Positions 61,201 to 64,000 of a DNA stretch of 64,000 nucleotides are shown here, piece after piece. Source of the stretch: DTU098 sp964498525. Its GTDB lineage: Bacteria > Bacillota > Desulfotomaculia > Desulfotomaculales > Pelotomaculaceae. The DNA lies in assembly GCA_964498525.1 (NCBI GenBank), contig CAZCGU010000001.1, positions 1 to 64,000 of the forward strand, written 5' to 3'. The position numbers were made by a program, and so were the translations under genes. A model generated the notes under the pieces. It did no database searches, had not been told where the DNA came from, and saw only the letters and a list, made by a program, of their open reading frames with translations. How positions within the stretch are numbered: position 1 is the first letter of the stretch; each line of letters opens with the position of its first letter.

Positions 61201-62567
61201 ATGAAGTGAGCTGCGAAAAAATTATGATATTCATGAAGGCGCTTTGGCTGGCCACTCTGGTGACGGCCTTTTTCGGCCCGCTGCTGGCCTTAAATGCCTG
61301 TCCGGGAATATTTGCTTTTAAAATACTATTAAGTCTGCACCTGGCCCTTTTCGGCTTTTTCCTGGCCTTTCGGAAGATGGACCTGGCCCTAAACCGGGAA
61401 ACGAAGCCATATTTCGTATTTTTCCTGGTCTGGCTGGTCTGGGCTTTGTTTTCCCTGGCCTGGGCCGGCAACATCCCGGACGGACTAAGAAACCTGTGGT
61501 ACCTTTTTTCCGGACTGTGCTTGATTGGCTTTACTACCTTTTATATCCGCAAGGAAAAGGACCTGATAGCGTCTTTCTTCATCCTGGCGGCAATCCTTTT
61601 AATCATCATGGGTGTGGGAATCTGGGAATACAAAACAGGCTTGCACTTGAAAACGGCGGGGTTGATCCAAAATGCGGGCGTGATTTCGAAAACGCCCCGG
61701 GGTGTCTTTAAGAATCAGAATGACATGGCCACCTATCTGGCTTTATATCTGCCTTTCCTGTACATTTCCGCCAGATATCTTGCCGCCAGGCTGAAAACCC
61801 TTATCCCTGCCCTTGTTTTGGCCGCCTGCGCCGGTACGGGGATATTTCTGATTATTAACACAGGCTCCAGGGGTAATTTAGTGGCTGTGGCCCTAAGCCT
61901 GCTGACTGCTGTAATTATTTACTTGATTCAGGGGAAGGGAAAGGCATTTAGAAATGTTCTGGTGGTGGCAACCGCTGCTGCTGTCCTTTATTTTGCGCTG
62001 GCAAGTACGCACCCCGCTCTTCACTACCAGCTCAAAAGGCAGTTCAGAATTGCCCGTCATCACCTGGTATCCCTGGAACATGCCGGCGGGGAATACTCGG
62101 CCAGAATGATTCTGATTAATAACGCACTTTTAGAGCTGAATAAACACTCTTTAATGGGGGTAGGGGCCGGCAACGCCGAAGAACATATGAAGGAATACCG
62201 GACGGAAACATTCCAGATTCTTGCCCTGCATAACTGGTGGCTGGAAATCCTGGTAAACTACGGTATCTTTATATTTGTTCTTTATGTGGCTTTTATCGGC
62301 AAGCTGCTGGTTCAATTGTTCCTTTTAACCATCCGGGCAGGTCCGGGTGTAATCAGAATGGTGGCAGAAGGCGCCCTGGTGGGCCTGGCGGGCTTTCCAA
62401 TCGCAGCGGTCAGTTCCAGCAGCCTGGCCTACAGCAGGGTGATGTGGATTTTTTTCGGTATGGCCCTTTGCGCCCTGAATCTGTACAACTGCAGCAAAAC
62501 AATGCATGAAACTGAAGAAGGGGAGAAATTTGAAAGTTCTGTGCCTGTCCAACCTTTACCCAAATAA
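61173..62567 (+). CDS. O-antigen ligase/polymerase family membrane protein (Wzy-like)
   Basis: A protein of up to 464 residues with about eleven membrane helices and a large outer loop (about residues 270-340) containing NALLELNKHSLMGVGAGNAEEHM, the Wzy_C/WaaL-type pattern. Such proteins polymerise or transfer polysaccharide repeat units. The start is uncertain: TTG 61173 overlaps the flippase gene, while ATG 61224 would leave a short gap; neither has a strong ribosome-binding site. Context with flippase and glycosyltransferase supports a polymerase role. Confidence 0.85.
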   Translation: MLRKVRAKVDEVSCEKIMIFMKALWLATLVTAFFGPLLALNACPGIFAFKILLSLHLALFGFFLAFRKMDLALNRETKPYFVFFLVWLVWALFSLAWAGNIPDGLRNLWYLFSGLCLIGFTTFYIRKEKDLIASFFILAAILLIIMGVGIWEYKTGLHLKTAGLIQNAGVISKTPRGVFKNQNDMATYLALYLPFLYISARYLAARLKTLIPALVLAACAGTGIFLIINTGSRGNLVAVALSLLTAVIIYLIQGKGKAFRNVLVVATAAAVLYFALASTHPALHYQLKRQFRIARHHLVSLEHAGGEYSARMILINNALLELNKHSLMGVGAGNAEEHMKEYRTETFQILALHNWWLEILVNYGIFIFVLYVAFIGKLLVQLFLLTIRAGPGVIRMVAEGALVGLAGFPIAAVSSSSLAYSRVMWIFFGMALCALNLYNCSKTMHETEEGEKFESSVPVQPLPK

Positions 62568-63738
62568 ACACAACCCCCTGCGGGGTGGTTTTGTCAAAGA
62601 CCAGGTTACCGCCTTGACCCGGTTGGGGTGCCAGGTCAAAGTCGTTTCCCCTGTTCCCGCCGCCCCTGCCCCTATCCGTTTCCTGGCCAAAAAGTGGAGG
62701 GGGTATGCCGGGATTTCACAGTTAGTGGAGGAAGGGGCGGTACAGATCTTTCACCCGCGTTACCTGCTTCTGCCCCAAAACCGGTTTTTTGCCTATAGCG
62801 GCTGGTTTTATTACCGGGCGATAAAAAATCTGGTCAAGAAACTAAACGGGGCCTGGCCCTTTGATCTGATCCATGCCCATACAGCCCTGCCGGACGGCTA
62901 TGCGGGCACGCTCTTGAGCCGCATTTTTAAAAAACCCCTGGTTGTTACCATCCACGGGCGGGATCTGCAGGATACGGTGTTCCGGAACGGCAGGTGCCGC
63001 CGGACCGTCCTGGAGGCTCTGCGGGGGGCAGAGGCAGTTGTGAATGTAAGTGAAAAACTTGCGGACTCATGCAGGTCCCACCTGGGCCCGGACGCCAGGA
63101 TTAAAGTAATCGGCAACGGGATCGACCCCGCCGGTATTTATCGGGATTACAGCCCGCTCAAGGAAAAATATGCCGGGAGCAAAATTATTCTCTCCGTGGG
63201 AAGCTTAAAAAAGACAAAGGGGCACGACCTGACCCTGCGGGCTTTTAAAATCATAAGGGAACAGTTCAACCAGGTTATCCTTCTGATTATCGGCGGGGGT
63301 GAAGAGAGGGAAAATTTGCTGAGTTTGGCCGGGGAACTGGGAGTTAAGGAAGCAGTTGAGTTTATCGCGCCCCTGCCCCACAGCACAGTTATGGAGTATA
63401 TGTCTGTTTCTGATTTGTTCGTGCTGCCCAGCTGGCTGGAAGGTTTCGGGATTGTCTATCTGGAGGCTATGGCCCACGGCAAACCCGTTATTGGTGTCAG
63501 GGGGCAGGGTATTTCTGATGTCATTCGCCATGGGGTCAATGGCTTGCTGGTTGAACCCCTTGATGAACATGGACTGGCCGGCGCCGTCCTGGGCCTGTTA
63601 AAAAACCAGAATTACGCCCTGGTTCTGGGCGAAAGAGCCAGGGACACCGTGCTAAAGGATTATACCTGGAGCTGCAGCGCCCAAAAGCTTCTGGATCTTT
63701 ACCAGTCCGTGACAGCTGGGTGGGATGCGGATGTTTAA
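62530..63738 (+). CDS. Glycosyltransferase family 4
   Basis: A 402-residue GT-B fold enzyme that adds a sugar to the growing repeat unit. The N-terminal KVLCLSNLYPNKHNPLRGGFVKDQV, LIHAHTALPDGYAGTLL (about residues 116-132) and the C-terminal GSLKKTKGHDLTLRAF (about 222-237) with LPSWLEGFGIVYLEAMAHGKPVIG (in pieces, about 298-321, the E-x7-E motif) are clear. TTG 62530 has AAGGGGAG 4 bases upstream; ATG 62506 is an alternative adding eight residues. It overlaps the polymerase gene. Confidence 0.9.
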   Translation: MKVLCLSNLYPNKHNPLRGGFVKDQVTALTRLGCQVKVVSPVPAAPAPIRFLAKKWRGYAGISQLVEEGAVQIFHPRYLLLPQNRFFAYSGWFYYRAIKNLVKKLNGAWPFDLIHAHTALPDGYAGTLLSRIFKKPLVVTIHGRDLQDTVFRNGRCRRTVLEALRGAEAVVNVSEKLADSCRSHLGPDARIKVIGNGIDPAGIYRDYSPLKEKYAGSKIILSVGSLKKTKGHDLTLRAFKIIREQFNQVILLIIGGGEERENLLSLAGELGVKEAVEFIAPLPHSTVMEYMSVSDLFVLPSWLEGFGIVYLEAMAHGKPVIGVRGQGISDVIRHGVNGLLVEPLDEHGLAGAVLGLLKNQNYALVLGERARDTVLKDYTWSCSAQKLLDLYQSVTAGWDADV

Positions 63739-64000
63739 GCGGATTTTGGTGCTTGCCCCCCATACGGACGACGGCGAACTGGGTTGCGGCGGCACAGTGG
63801 CAAGATTTCTGGAAGAAGGCAGGGAGGTTTACCAGGCCGTATTCTCAGCGGCAGTAAAGTCTCTGCCGGAGGGCCTTCCCCCCGATACCCTGGTCCGGGA
63901 ATGGCATACCGCCACTTCCACCCTGGGTATCCCCGCTAAAAACCTGGTCAGGTACGATTTTCCGGTCCGGGAATTTCCCGTCCGGCGCCAGGAGATTCTG
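63731..64000 (+). CDS. PIG-L/LmbE family deacetylase, N-terminal part
   Basis: The first 90 residues of a zinc-dependent N-acetylsugar deacetylase, cut by the window end. The metal-binding motif APHTDDGELGCGGT lies at residues 9-22, after a typical MFKRILVL strand. ATG 63731 lies 6 bases after GGGTGGG and overlaps the glycosyltransferase end by 8 bases. It probably removes an acetyl group from a sugar of the polysaccharide made by this operon. Confidence 0.85.
   Translation, partial: MFKRILVLAPHTDDGELGCGGTVARFLEEGREVYQAVFSAAVKSLPEGLPPDTLVREWHTATSTLGIPAKNLVRYDFPVREFPVRRQEIL

Overview
The window reads as chromosomal DNA of a spore-forming, anaerobic Clostridia-type Firmicute, most likely of the Peptococcaceae/Desulfotomaculum-Pelotomaculum kind. 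The reasons are the spoIID-like and bofC-like genes, a Firmicute T-box and 6S locus, many TTG/GTG starts behind strong GGAGG sites, a TRAP transporter, a ferredoxin-fused aldo/keto reductase, and gene order shared with Bacillus/Clostridia (aspS - 6S RNA - tcdA - trxA - rarA - rrf2 - iscU - mnmA - alaS - ireB - ruvX - DUF1292 - mltG - U32 peptidase). No phage, insertion sequence, CRISPR array or tRNA gene was seen.

Layout. 1-3010: the 3' end of a 5S rRNA and its terminator, a structured non-coding stretch that may be a group II intron remnant, a betaine-type binding protein and permease without their ATPase, then the decayed end of a second rRNA operon (23S 3' tail plus a damaged 5S). 3175-4056: a secreted LysM protein. 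4568-18238: yebC, bofC-like, ruvCAB, queH, a DUF2905 gene, a spoIID-like gene, queA, tgt, yajC, an HD hydrolase, secD, secF, a DUF5665 gene and a yteA-like zinc-finger gene, i.e. DNA recombination, queuosine tRNA modification and Sec export. A dead GGDEF gene lies between bofC and ruvC. 18558-27614: a DUF151 nuclease, a CDF metal transporter, a small winged-helix protein, recJ, apt, relA, dtd and a metallo-hydrolase.

27728-39144: a DUF896 protein with a duplicated Cys motif, a T-box controlling hisS-aspS whose specifier reads as both Asp (GAC) and His (CAC), a 6S RNA locus, tcdA, trxA, rarA, an IscR-like Rrf2 regulator, iscU and mnmA (with no cysteine desulfurase between them), a tiny zinc-ribbon gene, a small Gly/Ala-rich protein and an AI-2E permease. 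39159-50794: an alaS leader with its own promoter and terminator, alaS, a GNAT acetyltransferase, ireB, the aldo/keto reductase, ruvX, a DUF1292 gene, a VanW/G5 protein, mltG, a U32 peptidase and a class B penicillin-binding protein.

50920-55095 (minus strand): TRAP transporter dctMQP, a small membrane protein behind a perfect palindromic operator, and a glutaredoxin-like gene whose first active-site Cys is an in-frame TGA followed by a SECIS-like hairpin, i.e. a probable selenoprotein. 55416-64000: an exopolysaccharide operon (CapD/FlaA1 dehydratase, WbpA-like dehydrogenase, WbpE-like aminotransferase, flippase, polymerase/ligase, glycosyltransferase and a PIG-L deacetylase cut by the window end). 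The most notable observations are the selenocysteine glutaredoxin, the two-amino-acid T-box, the undescribed leader or small-RNA candidates before rrf2 and alaS, and the broken rRNA operon end beside an ATPase-less osmolyte transporter.
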